DNA of 20,747 nt from Caryophanales bacterium UBA4869 (GCA_002399505.1 DHDT01000073.1:37740-58486); one strand, 5' to 3'. Positions 8,294 through 16,523 are shown, counted from the first letter of the stretch. Numbers and translations are program-made. Notes: a model not told the origin generated them from the letters alone.

Positions 8294-9076
8294 ATGATCA
8301 AAGCTGTGTTTTCTGATATCGATCAGACTCTTTTCTCACATAAGAGCAAGACCGTTCCTTCTTCGGCGATTCGGGCTGTTGACGAGATGATGAATAAAGG
8401 AATCAAGTTTTATCTCTGTTCTGGCCGAAATGCCTATCTGATACGAAAATCAGGTGTCTATGATTTCATCAGACCGGATGGCATCGTGACGATGAACGGA
8501 GCTCAGGCCATCATCGGCGATGAATCTATTTATCTTCATCCTATCCCTGAAGATGTCGTCGATGCTCTGATCAAGTTTGCCAAGCGTCTTCGCTTCGGTC
8601 TCACTCTTATCGAGGAGAAAGAAGGACATATCAATATGATCGATGAGCGGGTAATTTCCGCTCATGAAAAATATGGGACTCGTTTTCCCCAGCCCCGTAC
8701 TTTCCCCGATCACTATGACCGAGTCGTCTATCAGGCAATCGCCTACTGCGATGCTTTTGATGAATCTCTTTTCCTTCCTCACCTGAAGGAATGCAAGACT
8801 GCCCGCTGGGACGAATATGCCGTTTATATCATGCCTAAGGACTGCGACAAATCAAAAGGCGCCAAAGCCGTCATGAAACATCTGGGCTTGGATATGTCTG
8901 AATGTCTCTGTATCGGCGATGATGAAAACGATATTGAGATGATCGAGAATGCCGGAGTCGGTATTGCGATGGGAAATGCCCTTGACATGGTCAAATCAAA
9001 AGCTGACTATGTCACCGACACGGTCGATCATGATGGCTTCTATAAGGCTATGAAACACTACGGGCTTGTCAAATAG
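8294..9076 (+). CDS. Cof-type HAD-superfamily phosphatase (subfamily IIB)
   Basis: 260 residues, the usual length for the Cof family of cytoplasmic sugar-phosphate or nucleotide phosphatases. All four HAD motifs are visible: motif I DIDQTL (Asp8 nucleophile, Asp10 acid/base, with Gln in place of the usual Gly), motif II CSGR (Ser43), the lysine of motif III in KDCDKSKGAKAVMKHLG, and motif IV GDDEND (208-213) followed by AGVGIAMGNA. The cap domain lies between motifs II and III, as expected for type IIB. The ribosome binding site GAGG is 7 bases before the ATG and the gene has its own strong promoter, so it is independent of the ABC operon. It converges on the zinc-ribbon gene with three bases between stops and no terminator hairpin seen. 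The substrate is not predictable. Confidence 0.92.
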   Translation: MIKAVFSDIDQTLFSHKSKTVPSSAIRAVDEMMNKGIKFYLCSGRNAYLIRKSGVYDFIRPDGIVTMNGAQAIIGDESIYLHPIPEDVVDALIKFAKRLRFGLTLIEEKEGHINMIDERVISAHEKYGTRFPQPRTFPDHYDRVVYQAIAYCDAFDESLFLPHLKECKTARWDEYAVYIMPKDCDKSKGAKAVMKHLGLDMSECLCIGDDENDIEMIENAGVGIAMGNALDMVKSKADYVTDTVDHDGFYKAMKHYGLVK

Positions 9077-9079
9077 CAA

Positions 9080-9607
9080 TCAGTCTAAAGGCTTTCCGCA
9101 TTTGCGGCAATATTTGGCATCCGGGTCGTTTTCTTCTCCGCAGGTACATTCTTTTGATAGTCTGGCACCGCAGTTATCGCAGAATTTTGCCGTGCTTTCG
9201 TTTTTGGTATGGCATTTGGGACAAATGATGCCGTCATTATTTTTATCCTTGACTGCCGAATGAATGGCAGAAACGGTTTTGACGGTCTCATCCCGGGTCT
9301 GGTCCATCAGGTAATTGACGACGTCTTTAGTGACAGGGGCTGACTGAGAAGCCACATAGCTGTGGAATTCTTTCATAAAACCCAGAGACAGGCAGACAAT
9401 TCCGATGAAGAGCAAAGGAAAACCGATGAAGTTCATGAAGAAGAACTTGGGAGTTTCACCGTCTTGGTTTCCCAAAGCCATGAAGAAAGAAGCCATTCCG
9501 ATTATGACGCAGATGAAACCGGCAAACAGAAAAAGGAAACCTACTATTCTCAAAATTTTCTTAGCCTTTGAGTTGTTTCTAAGACTGCTTTTCTTATTTT
9601 CTTCCAT
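9080..9607 (-). CDS. membrane protein with two C-terminal zinc ribbons
   Basis: 175 residues. A basic N-terminus is followed by two membrane helices (about residues 18-46 and 55-78), a polar linker, and eight cysteines in two zinc-ribbon units: Cys129/132/143/146 (CPKC...CDNC) and Cys154/156/167/170 (CTC...CRKC). The second unit has C-x-C rather than C-x-x-C. This matches the double-zinc-ribbon type (DZR, PF12773) found on many small Firmicute membrane proteins. Both ends should be cytoplasmic, so the ribbons would lie inside the cell. They might bind a partner protein or nucleic acid; no enzyme activity is implied. The ribosome binding site AGAGGAA (read on the minus strand, 9615-9621) supports the start. 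It converges with the HAD gene, and its product has no clear functional link to neighbours. Confidence 0.88.
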   Translation of the reverse strand: MEENKKSSLRNNSKAKKILRIVGFLFLFAGFICVIIGMASFFMALGNQDGETPKFFFMNFIGFPLLFIGIVCLSLGFMKEFHSYVASQSAPVTKDVVNYLMDQTRDETVKTVSAIHSAVKDKNNDGIICPKCHTKNESTAKFCDNCGARLSKECTCGEENDPDAKYCRKCGKPLD

Positions 9608-9681
9608 GTGTCTGTTCCTCTGACTGGATTATACATCATTCTTTATATTGTAATCTATTCTATGACCCTATTTGAAAGATA

Positions 9682-9709
9682 TTAAACAAGACTGCAAACC
9701 TGATATAAT
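9682..9709 (+). promoter_or_regulatory. extended -10 promoter for the second ABC module
   Basis: TG-A-TATAAT (9701-9709) is an extended -10 with a consensus hexamer at 9704-9709. A weak -35 TTAAAC (9682-9687) lies 16 bases upstream; a better-looking TTGAAA (9672-9677) is too far at 26 bases. The extended -10 can compensate for the weak -35. The ATG lies about 50 bases downstream. Confidence 0.7.
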
Positions 9710-9720
9710 AAAAAGGTTCA

Positions 9721-9740
9721 ATCAGTATTTTTCCACTGAT
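9721..9740 (+). repeat. small inverted repeat in the leader of the second ABC operon
   Basis: ATCAGT (9721-9726) pairs with ACTGAT (9735-9740), 6 bp with an 8-base loop, just upstream of the ribosome binding site AGGAG (9750-9754). It could be a hairpin in the 5' leader or an operator half-site pair. No T-tract follows, so it is not a terminator. Confidence 0.45.
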
Positions 9741-9760
9741 TTCATCAAGAGGAGTAATAT

Positions 9761-10504
9761 ATGCAAGTTATCGATTCATTCGCAGATCAGCCTATCTTGT
9801 CTATCAGTCATCTTACTAAGACTTATTCAGGCGGACATAAGGCAGTTGATGATGTCTCCATCGATATCATGCCCGGCGACATATACGGCTTTATCGGACA
9901 TAACGGCGCTGGTAAAACCAGCACCATCAAATGCGCAGTCGGAATTCAGAGCTTTGATTCCGGTGATATCAGGATACTTGGAAAAGATATCAAAAAAGAA
10001 CCTCTTGAATGCAAAAAGATGTTCAGCTATATCCCCGATAACCCTGAACTTTTTGATCAGCTTACCGGTATTCAGTATCTGAACTTCATATCCGATATTT
10101 TCGCTTTGAGCGCAGATAAAAGAAATGCAGGCTTTGCCAAATACGCTGATTTTTTCTCTATCAGCGACAAACTCGGTGATTTGATTTCGTCTTATTCTCA
10201 CGGAATGAAACAGAAGCTGGCAATCATCGCCTCCCTCATTCATGATCCGATGCTTTTCATCCTCGATGAGCCCTTTGTCGGACTCGATCCTGAGGCGTCA
10301 TTCATATTCAAGGAATTGATGAGAGAATTCGTCAAAGAGGGAAAAGCCATCTTCTTCTCGACACATGTGTTGGATACTGCCGAAAAGCTCTGCAACAAGA
10401 TTGCCCTCATCGATGAAGGCAGACTCCTTGCCAATGGATCGATTGATGAAGTCACCAAGGGACGTGAACTTGAGGATGTCTTTATGGAGCTTGTCCGAAA
10501 ATGA
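9761..10504 (+). CDS. ABC transporter ATP-binding protein
   Basis: 247 residues, a stand-alone nucleotide-binding subunit of the ABC-2 exporter type. Walker A is GHNGAGKTS (46-54), signature SHGMKQ (146-151, in place of LSGGQ), Walker B ILDEP (167-171) and switch His202 in STHV. The start has the strong ribosome binding site AGGAG (9750-9754) six bases upstream and an extended -10 promoter. The stop TGA overlaps the ATG of the permease (ATGA, 10501-10504), so the two are translationally coupled and form one transporter. It shares the unusual SHGMKQK signature and overall layout with the ATPase domain of the fusion protein at 3653-6037, but has no membrane domain. It acts on the cytoplasmic face; the substrate is unknown. 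Confidence 0.95.
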   Translation: MQVIDSFADQPILSISHLTKTYSGGHKAVDDVSIDIMPGDIYGFIGHNGAGKTSTIKCAVGIQSFDSGDIRILGKDIKKEPLECKKMFSYIPDNPELFDQLTGIQYLNFISDIFALSADKRNAGFAKYADFFSISDKLGDLISSYSHGMKQKLAIIASLIHDPMLFILDEPFVGLDPEASFIFKELMREFVKEGKAIFFSTHVLDTAEKLCNKIALIDEGRLLANGSIDEVTKGRELEDVFMELVRK

Positions 10505-12078
10505 TCAAAGAAGTACTGCGATTAACAAAACTCAATCTGATGATCAGTCTGGGATTCAACGAGTCTAAGCACAGCTTTGATCCGAACAAGAAAAAATACT
10601 TCACTCGCAATCTCTTCAACTATCTTATCATTGCCGTCATGCTGGTTTTCTATTCCTCTATGTTCTCCTATTCTCTGATTCAGGAGCAGCGGGGAGATAT
10701 GATTCCCGTCATGGCTATCGTCGAAGCCAGTTCCATGATTTTCCTTTTGGCCTTTATGAGAGCCGGAAACGAGATATTCAACGTCAAGACTTATGAAAAG
10801 CTGGTTGTCTATCCAATTCGTCCCAGCTCGATTATTCAGTCCCGTTTTCTCTCGATGCTGATAGAGAGTTTTTTCTATTCTCTTCTCATCATGATTCCTT
10901 CGATGATTTTATTTTGCTTGAACAGCTCACTGTCTCCCTCTTTTGTTCCTATTCTTCTTATTTTTCTTCTTACGATGTCGCTCTTCCCTCTGACTGTTGC
11001 GTCAGTCTTAGGTTCTCTGCTTACTGCTTTGTTTAGCAGGCTGAAACACAAGAATCTGTTCAACAGCATCTTTACGATGATTCTGATGCTGGGAATAATC
11101 GTAGCCAGTTTCCTCTTCTCGTTTAATATGGGTGAAGATGGCGGAATTACTCATCTTGGCGGAACTTTCGAAACGGTCAAAAACCACTATTTCATGGCGA
11201 CCTGGTTCTATAACGGCTTTGTTTCTTCCTCTTGGCTGGAAGTTCTGTATTTTTCTTTAGTCTCTGTCGGTTTTTATTTAGTCTTTGTCTTTGTCTGTCA
11301 GTTATTCTTTGTGCCGATATCTCAGCATCTTCAGGGAACCATCAACTCCAAAAACCACAGAGTGGCAAAACAGAAAAAGAACAGTCAGCTGAAAGCACTG
11401 GTGAAAAAAGACCTGAAACTGTATTTCAATTCCCGAGGCTATTTAATCAATACATTCTTCGGATATATCATGCTTATCGGTTCTGTTATCGTCTTTTCCG
11501 TTGTTTATCGGATGATGGACTTGTCTTCCTATTTGAAAACCTATGAACCTATAGCAATCGTCGGTCTGGGACTCTTGCTTTCCTTTTCCTGTACGACAAA
11601 TATATCCCTTTCTTTTGAAGGAAAGAACTTCTATGACACTTTGACTTTGCCTCTTTCAAATAAGATTGTCTACGCCTCTAAGATCATCATGAATATGGTT
11701 CTCGCTGTTCCTTTTAATACAGTGGCCGCGATTATTCTTTCTTCCGTTGTAAGGTTTTCACTACCCGGCTACATATTCCTTTTCATCTATCCTTTGATCT
11801 ATATCCTCCTTGTTGCCGTTATCGGTCTTTGTCTGAATATCAAGTTCCCCAAATTTGACTGGATCGATGAAAATGAAATCGTCAAGAATTCTGCTTCCCT
11901 CATAGTTTCAATGGTCATCTCATTAGTCGGTGTTGCCGTTCCCCTTACTGCCTGTCTTTTCCTTCCTGACTATTATCTTTTCTTTTTAGGAGGAATAGGA
12001 CTTGTGTATCTGCTTATTGCTTTCCTTCTGATAAAGAGAATAAATAAGATAGAACTCTATCAAATCGCTCATCTGTGA
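10501..12078 (+). CDS. ABC-2-like exporter permease, 525 residues
   Basis: Starts inside the stop of its ATPase (ATGA overlap). The N-terminal ~40 residues are charged, then about 12 membrane helices in two groups of six around a cytoplasmic Lys/Asn-rich loop (about residues 278-305). Conserved-looking elements are YEKLVVYPIRPSSIIQSRF in the first half, VKKDLKLYFNSRG at the centre and EGKNFYDTLTLPLSNKIV in the second half. These match positions in the permease at 6041-7744, so the pair is probably paralogous. A strong terminator follows 16 bases after the stop. The module is a complete ATPase-permease half pair; two copies of each would make the transporter. No substrate-binding protein is next to it, which fits an exporter. 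Confidence 0.9.
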   Translation: MIKEVLRLTKLNLMISLGFNESKHSFDPNKKKYFTRNLFNYLIIAVMLVFYSSMFSYSLIQEQRGDMIPVMAIVEASSMIFLLAFMRAGNEIFNVKTYEKLVVYPIRPSSIIQSRFLSMLIESFFYSLLIMIPSMILFCLNSSLSPSFVPILLIFLLTMSLFPLTVASVLGSLLTALFSRLKHKNLFNSIFTMILMLGIIVASFLFSFNMGEDGGITHLGGTFETVKNHYFMATWFYNGFVSSSWLEVLYFSLVSVGFYLVFVFVCQLFFVPISQHLQGTINSKNHRVAKQKKNSQLKALVKKDLKLYFNSRGYLINTFFGYIMLIGSVIVFSVVYRMMDLSSYLKTYEPIAIVGLGLLLSFSCTTNISLSFEGKNFYDTLTLPLSNKIVYASKIIMNMVLAVPFNTVAAIILSSVVRFSLPGYIFLFIYPLIYILLVAVIGLCLNIKFPKFDWIDENEIVKNSASLIVSMVISLVGVAVPLTACLFLPDYYLFFLGGIGLVYLLIAFLLIKRINKIELYQIAHL

Positions 12079-12094
12079 TTCTATTACAGAATTC

Positions 12095-12121
12095 AAAGGT
12101 CCTTCGGGACCTTTTTGTTTT
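12095..12121 (+). terminator. Rho-independent terminator after the second ABC module
   Basis: An 8-bp perfect stem (AAAGGTCC 12095-12102, GGACCTTT 12107-12114) with the stable UUCG tetraloop is followed by a T-rich tail. It ends the ATPase-permease operon. Confidence 0.95.
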
Positions 12122-12167
12122 ACGTAATAATTGAAGACAAGTACGAAATATGAGGAAAAATAAATAG

Positions 12168-12181
12168 GATAAGCGCTTACA
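12168..12181 (+). promoter_or_regulatory. palindromic CcpA (cre)/LacI-family-like operator upstream of the CotH lipoprotein
   Basis: The 14-mer GATAAGCGCTTACA contains the perfect 10-bp palindrome TAAGCGCTTA (12170-12179) and agrees with the cre consensus TGWAARCGYTWWCA at 12 of 14 positions. It sits about 55 bases before the CotH start and overlaps a -10-like TACAAT (12178-12183), so binding would be expected to repress. No good -35 was found, so the promoter is uncertain. Which regulator binds is not shown in the window. Confidence 0.55.
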
Positions 12182-12235
12182 ATCTAAACAGGCCTTAAAA
12201 GCAAAGTCTCAATTTCAATAACAACAGGAGTCTTA

Positions 12236-13882
12236 ATGATGAAATCTAAAAAGAAATCCTTTTTCTTTCTTTTGGTTTTCATGTTGTCAGGATGTGGACT
12301 GACAATTAAACCAAGTACTACTTCAGAGTCTTTTTCCTCTTTTGAATCAACAGACGAAGACAGTTCTTCTTTATCTAGTCTGGAACAGAGTTCTTCTTCT
12401 TCTGTTATCAGCTCCTCTTCTTCTTCTCAAAGTCAGTCAAGTTCCTCGTCCTCAAGTTCAGTTCCTGATACTGACAAAAGAAAAGAAGATTATAGTTATT
12501 CTCCTTTCTTCTGTGAAAAAGTACCTAATATAAAAATCAATACGGAAACCGGTCTTGATTTTGCCACTGTGCCTGATAGGCTTAACAAATGGGATTATGT
12601 CGACTGCCAAGTCAGTGTCGATAACTGCGACGCTGATTTGGCAATGGATTCCATAGATGCACTCGTGAAAGTCAGAGGAAACTATACGGCCAATTATGAA
12701 AAGAAACCCTTGAGAATCAAGTTCAGGAAGAAACAGAACATGCTTGCCTTAAATGACGGCAATAAAAGCAAATCTTGGGTTCTACTTGCTGATTATAAAG
12801 ATTCTTCTCTTTTGAGAAATGCGACGAGTTTTTATCTTGGAAAGACTATCTTAGGTTCAGACGGTTTCTATAGTTCTGACTACAGACCCGTCAATCTGTA
12901 TCTTAACCAGCAGTACTGGGGCATGTATCTTTTATGCGAACAACAGGAAGCAAACGAAAACCGAATAGAAGTATCTGAGCCCGTGGAAGGAAATACTTCT
13001 AACGATATCGGTTATCTATTTGAATATGACGGCTATTATACGGAGGAAAACGAAGAACTTGGCGGGGATCCAACCTTCACGATCGATTATTGCAATCATC
13101 AGCAGCTGAAGACAAAAGACAATTTCTATGTCACTCCCTCCATGGATGGCTTCACCCTCAAAAGCGATATAACGGCAAAGACTCAAAAAGAGTTCATTGC
13201 CAATTACATGGATTTGCTCTATGATCTGATTTATGATGCCGTCTACTTTAAAAGGTACTCAGAGTTTGATGCGGAGAATAAGAAACTGGTTCCTTCCTCG
13301 ATAAAGAGCGTTGAGGAATTAGTCGGAAAATATGTCGATATCGACAGTCTCGTCGATATCTATCTTCTAAATGAGATTGCCTGCAATCCGGATATTGCCT
13401 GGTCTAGTTTCTATATGGACATCGATTTCTCCAAAGACTCCTTAAAGAAACTGACCTTTGAAGCCTCCTGGGATTTTGATTCTGCCTTTGGCCTCAAGAA
13501 AGACAACTGCGAAAGCGGAAAAGGGTACTTTGCCGCCAATTGCAATAATCCCTGGCTCATCATCTTGATAAATGAACCTTTCTTACAGGAAAAAATCAAA
13601 GAAAAATGGCTGGAACTCTGCAAGTATGGAATCGTCAAAAAGGCCTTGAACAACCTCGATTTATATAGCTCTCTCTATGTTGATGATTATCTGAAGAATT
13701 TTCAGAGATGGCCTGGTTCGATTGGATACTGTCCTGCTATCGACAAGGAAGTCCGGGAAGAGACCAGGGACTTTAAGAAACAGAAAGATGCTGAGACTTT
13801 TTTCAAAGATTGGCTCTATCTGAGGATGAATTATCTGAATTCGGTTTTCGGTGACTCCAAAGATGTTCTGACTGGAAAGTAA
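12236..13882 (+). CDS. CotH kinase family lipoprotein
   Basis: 548 residues. The first 20 form a lipoprotein signal peptide with lipobox LSGC, so Cys20 is the likely lipid anchor; a Ser-rich linker spans about residues 27-74. The rest matches the CotH kinase-like family (PF08757), protein kinases related to the B. subtilis spore-coat kinase CotH: VRGN (146-149), KKPLRIKFRKK, KSWVLLADYKD with SLLRN (W181-D189 and after), YWGMYLLCEQ, and WDFDSAFG (412-419), whose Asp pair is the expected metal-binding site. Unlike spore CotH, this protein is exported and anchored. The ribosome binding site AGGAG (12226-12230) serves either ATG 12236 or ATG 12239; the second is at better spacing. A CcpA-like operator lies upstream. 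It converges with the glycosyltransferase operon and shares a bidirectional terminator. Substrate unknown. Confidence 0.9.
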   Translation: MMKSKKKSFFFLLVFMLSGCGLTIKPSTTSESFSSFESTDEDSSSLSSLEQSSSSSVISSSSSSQSQSSSSSSSSVPDTDKRKEDYSYSPFFCEKVPNIKINTETGLDFATVPDRLNKWDYVDCQVSVDNCDADLAMDSIDALVKVRGNYTANYEKKPLRIKFRKKQNMLALNDGNKSKSWVLLADYKDSSLLRNATSFYLGKTILGSDGFYSSDYRPVNLYLNQQYWGMYLLCEQQEANENRIEVSEPVEGNTSNDIGYLFEYDGYYTEENEELGGDPTFTIDYCNHQQLKTKDNFYVTPSMDGFTLKSDITAKTQKEFIANYMDLLYDLIYDAVYFKRYSEFDAENKKLVPSSIKSVEELVGKYVDIDSLVDIYLLNEIACNPDIAWSSFYMDIDFSKDSLKKLTFEASWDFDSAFGLKKDNCESGKGYFAANCNNPWLIILINEPFLQEKIKEKWLELCKYGIVKKALNNLDLYSSLYVDDYLKNFQRWPGSIGYCPAIDKEVREETRDFKKQKDAETFFKDWLYLRMNYLNSVFGDSKDVLTGK

Positions 13883-13919
13883 AAAGAGCGGCTGAGTAAT
13901 TTTCAGCCGCTCTCTTAAT
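13881..13919. terminator. bidirectional terminator between the CotH gene and the GT8-acyltransferase operon
   Basis: A perfect 11-bp stem (13885-13895 with 13903-13913) and 7-base loop. On the minus strand the stem is followed by a run of T (the A-run 13881-13885), so it is a good terminator for the glycosyltransferase operon. On the plus strand the tail is T-rich but weaker, ending the CotH gene. Confidence 0.92.
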
Positions 13920-13927
13920 TTGTTTTA

Positions 13928-15700
13928 TCAGGCTTCTACTTTGACTGAAGAAAGATAGTGGAGAGGTTCCTTGTAGTTGTTTTCATAGATATCCTTCCAG
14001 ACACGATAGTTTTCCGCCATCATATAATCTTCGTTTTCGTGGATGTCCAATTCCGGTTTTGGATAGATGGCTTTTTCAATATGAATGGTGTATTCCTGAA
14101 CTGGGAAACCGTCTTCTCCGATCTGATCGCTGTCCTGCATGGTGATGAAACAGGGGAGAACCGGAACATTGTTGCGGGCGGCAAACTTATAGGCGCCGGG
14201 TTTCAGTGGCTTTGGCTTGCGGTAGTTCCACCACATGCTCTGCTCCGGATAGAAAAGGACAAAGTTTCCTTTTTTGAGAAGCTCATCAGTTCCCTTGATG
14301 AATTTCTTCAGAGTCTCCAGATTGCTGGATAGCGGGAGGGTATTGCAGTTTCTCATGATGAAGCCATAGAATCCCGGGAAGGAAGTATAGTTTCCTTCGC
14401 GGATGACGCGATAGAACTTTCTTTTTCTCTGATTGGCTCCGTCATAGGCTAACTGGATAGCGAAGGAGTCATAGGCATTGAAGTGGTTGCAGGTGATGAT
14501 GGCACCGCTATTTAAAGCCTGGAAGTTTTCTTCCCCTAGGATGTCCTTGATGATCATCTTTTTCTTGAAGAGCAGATAATCCATGAAGACATGGGCACAC
14601 ATGAAGGCGAAAGATGCTTTCGTCTTATCTTTGAAGCTTCTTCTCAGATAATCGATTTCATTAGGCATCAGAGTTCTTGAAGGAGGGTCTTCTTCGACAT
14701 CCTTGTCAAATTTACCTTCGAATTCGTATTCATTGATTTTCCAGAGAATATCCAGACGATCATCGGATAATCCTTTGCTTTTGACTTTGAAATATGAGTC
14801 TTCTCTCTGAATCTCCTTCTTGGCCGTTTCTGCTAAGTTGAGACCGCATCTGATATCATTTGCCTTCTTTTCATCAGAGTAGTTATCGAGTTCTTCTTTG
14901 ATCAGAGAATAAACTGTAGTATCTTTGGCATACTTCCAGAAGTAGTCTCCTAAGACTGAGTCACTATAATGCCAGGGCTTGTTGACCATGACATAATGAA
15001 TGATTTTCATGTCTTTTTCTTTGACGGGTATTTCTTTGAAGGTTTCACTGTTCCAGGACTGATCCAGCCAGAAAATCTTGTCTTTCAGGATGAGGTTAAG
15101 ATAGTCTTCATCCTGGGTGACGACAAAGGTATAGACAGAAAGCAGTCTGGCAAATTCCTTGATGACCTGGTGTTCACGGAACATGTCGAGGTTCATCAGC
15201 AAGACACCGGCGTTGAAATAGGAGGCACGGGAAATACCTAAGACGCTTTCGACATATTTGCCGTAGATAGGTTCCTGAATCATCACCTGTTCATGGCAGG
15301 CTCCGACAAAGAAACCGTCGATATTGGTGTCGAAAAGCTTGGAGATATCACCTAAGACGATAGTATCGCTGTCAATATAGATGGCCTTGTTGTATTCGGG
15401 GAACATCTCCGAGATGAAGAAACGGTAATAAGTAGTCTTGGTGTAATAGTCTCTGATGGGGAGAAGAGAAGAGAAAGAAGCCAGGTTTTCTCTGACATCG
15501 GAAAAGGCGATTTCAAACTGCGGCTGTTCCAGTTCCTTTAAAAGAGCGACGTTTTCATTAGTCAGACCGGCATTTAAAATATGAATGACATATTCTCTTT
15601 TCTTATTTGCGTTTTCAATCAGAGACTTCAGAGAGACGACAGTATAGCGGACAAAACGGTCATCGGTCGCATAGAATATATTGATTTTATCTTTTTTCAT
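13928..15700 (-). CDS. two-domain fusion: GT8 glycosyltransferase + PlsC-like acyltransferase
   Basis: 590 residues in one uninterrupted frame. Residues ~5-275 are a glycosyltransferase family 8 domain: YATDD near the start, metal-binding DSD (110-112) in YIDSDTIVLGDI, FNAGVLLMNLD, TQDEDYLN and HYVMVNKPWHY, all typical of retaining GT8 enzymes of the LgtC/glycogenin type. A charged helical linker (~280-360) leads to an acyltransferase of the PlsC type (~370-590): NHFNAYD gives the H-x4-D motif (His406, Asp411), and FYPEQ (Glu486) corresponds to the FPEG substrate-binding motif. The protein is likely peripheral at the cytoplasmic membrane face, adding a sugar and an acyl chain to the same or successive intermediates. 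The ribosome binding site AAGGAG lies ten bases upstream (15711-15716), inside the preceding gene, with a 14-base overlap. It is the last gene of a three-gene operon. Confidence 0.9.
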   Translation of the reverse strand: MKKDKINIFYATDDRFVRYTVVSLKSLIENANKKREYVIHILNAGLTNENVALLKELEQPQFEIAFSDVRENLASFSSLLPIRDYYTKTTYYRFFISEMFPEYNKAIYIDSDTIVLGDISKLFDTNIDGFFVGACHEQVMIQEPIYGKYVESVLGISRASYFNAGVLLMNLDMFREHQVIKEFARLLSVYTFVVTQDEDYLNLILKDKIFWLDQSWNSETFKEIPVKEKDMKIIHYVMVNKPWHYSDSVLGDYFWKYAKDTTVYSLIKEELDNYSDEKKANDIRCGLNLAETAKKEIQREDSYFKVKSKGLSDDRLDILWKINEYEFEGKFDKDVEEDPPSRTLMPNEIDYLRRSFKDKTKASFAFMCAHVFMDYLLFKKKMIIKDILGEENFQALNSGAIITCNHFNAYDSFAIQLAYDGANQRKRKFYRVIREGNYTSFPGFYGFIMRNCNTLPLSSNLETLKKFIKGTDELLKKGNFVLFYPEQSMWWNYRKPKPLKPGAYKFAARNNVPVLPCFITMQDSDQIGEDGFPVQEYTIHIEKAIYPKPELDIHENEDYMMAENYRVWKDIYENNYKEPLHYLSSVKVEA

Positions 15701-16523
15701 TTTCGTTCATCTCCTTAATAATCTTCAGATAGACTTCATAGATATCATCGAACTGAGTATAGTGGAATTTCTGATGGACTTTGTCAATATGCCACTGTTT
15801 GATATTCTCAGTATGAGGATAAGGAAGGTAGAAGAGACGTTTGCTGAAGTGACGGATGACAGTGTGCTTATGAAGGAACTTCTGATCATTGAATCTCTGA
15901 GGCAGGAGTTTTCTTTTAGTGGCAGAGCGGATGATGGCCGACTGATCAGCGAAGACCAGTTTCTTTTCTCTCAATAGTTCTCTTGCCTTATCCATCAGTC
16001 CGGTTTCCTTGATCTTCTTCATATTGAGAAGGAGAACACCGGCATTGATATAAAGGGGATTGATAAGATATTTTCCGTAGTGATCATTAGAGGCGGCGAA
16101 TTCATAGGCGGAAATATCATAATCATATAGAAGATGGATATCACGGTTGAACATCAAGTCGCAGTCAAGATAGAGAAGCTTATCCGGCATTTCCGGAATA
16201 AGGTTAGCCAGAAGCCTTATCAGAGTATAAGGGGAACAATAAGCTGATTCATTAGGACAGCCTTTGAATTCTTTGTCGTATAATTCCGTGACATCAAAAA
16301 GCCTGACGGTGTTTTCAGGATTGAATTTCTTGATAGTCTCGTCAAAGATATCAATCTGTTCCTCAGTGATTGGAAGATAAGTCTCCTTGATATCAGTCTT
16401 ATCCATGGTAAAGATATAGAAAGAGAAGCTCTCTTTGGATTTGGTTCTCATCATGATTGAAAGACTGGTGGTGAGGACACCATCGAAGACGCCTTTGTTT
16501 CCGCAGAAGAGAATATTAACCAT
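15687..16523 (-). CDS. GT8 family glycosyltransferase
   Basis: 278 residues, the normal length for a single GT8 domain. The start MVNILFCGNKGVFDGVLTTSLSI, the metal-binding DCD (120-122) in LLYLDCDLMFNRDI, INAGVLLLNM and the late 'FADQSAII' are the family's successive motifs. This enzyme would transfer a hexose from a nucleotide sugar, probably on the cytoplasmic side. It overlaps the acyltransferase gene before it by 8 bases and the fusion gene after it by 14 bases. The ribosome binding site GAGGA (minus strand, 16533-16537) is inside the upstream gene. Sequence resemblance to the GT8 half of the fusion is clear in motifs but low overall, so the two probably add different sugars. The acceptor is not known. 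Confidence 0.92.
   Translation of the reverse strand: MVNILFCGNKGVFDGVLTTSLSIMMRTKSKESFSFYIFTMDKTDIKETYLPITEEQIDIFDETIKKFNPENTVRLFDVTELYDKEFKGCPNESAYCSPYTLIRLLANLIPEMPDKLLYLDCDLMFNRDIHLLYDYDISAYEFAASNDHYGKYLINPLYINAGVLLLNMKKIKETGLMDKARELLREKKLVFADQSAIIRSATKRKLLPQRFNDQKFLHKHTVIRHFSKRLFYLPYPHTENIKQWHIDKVHQKFHYTQFDDIYEVYLKIIKEMNENEKR

Noticed and set aside
9672..10082. 136-residue plus-strand open frame starting before the ABC ATPase
   Set aside because: Overlaps the ATPase in another frame and begins at the promoter region; no ribosome binding site.
9827..10243. 138-residue minus-strand open frame
   Set aside because: Lies wholly opposite the ABC ATPase with intact Walker and signature motifs; a shadow of that gene.
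13958..14332. 124-residue plus-strand open frame
   Set aside because: Opposite the acyltransferase half of the GT8 fusion, with no ribosome binding site or family match.
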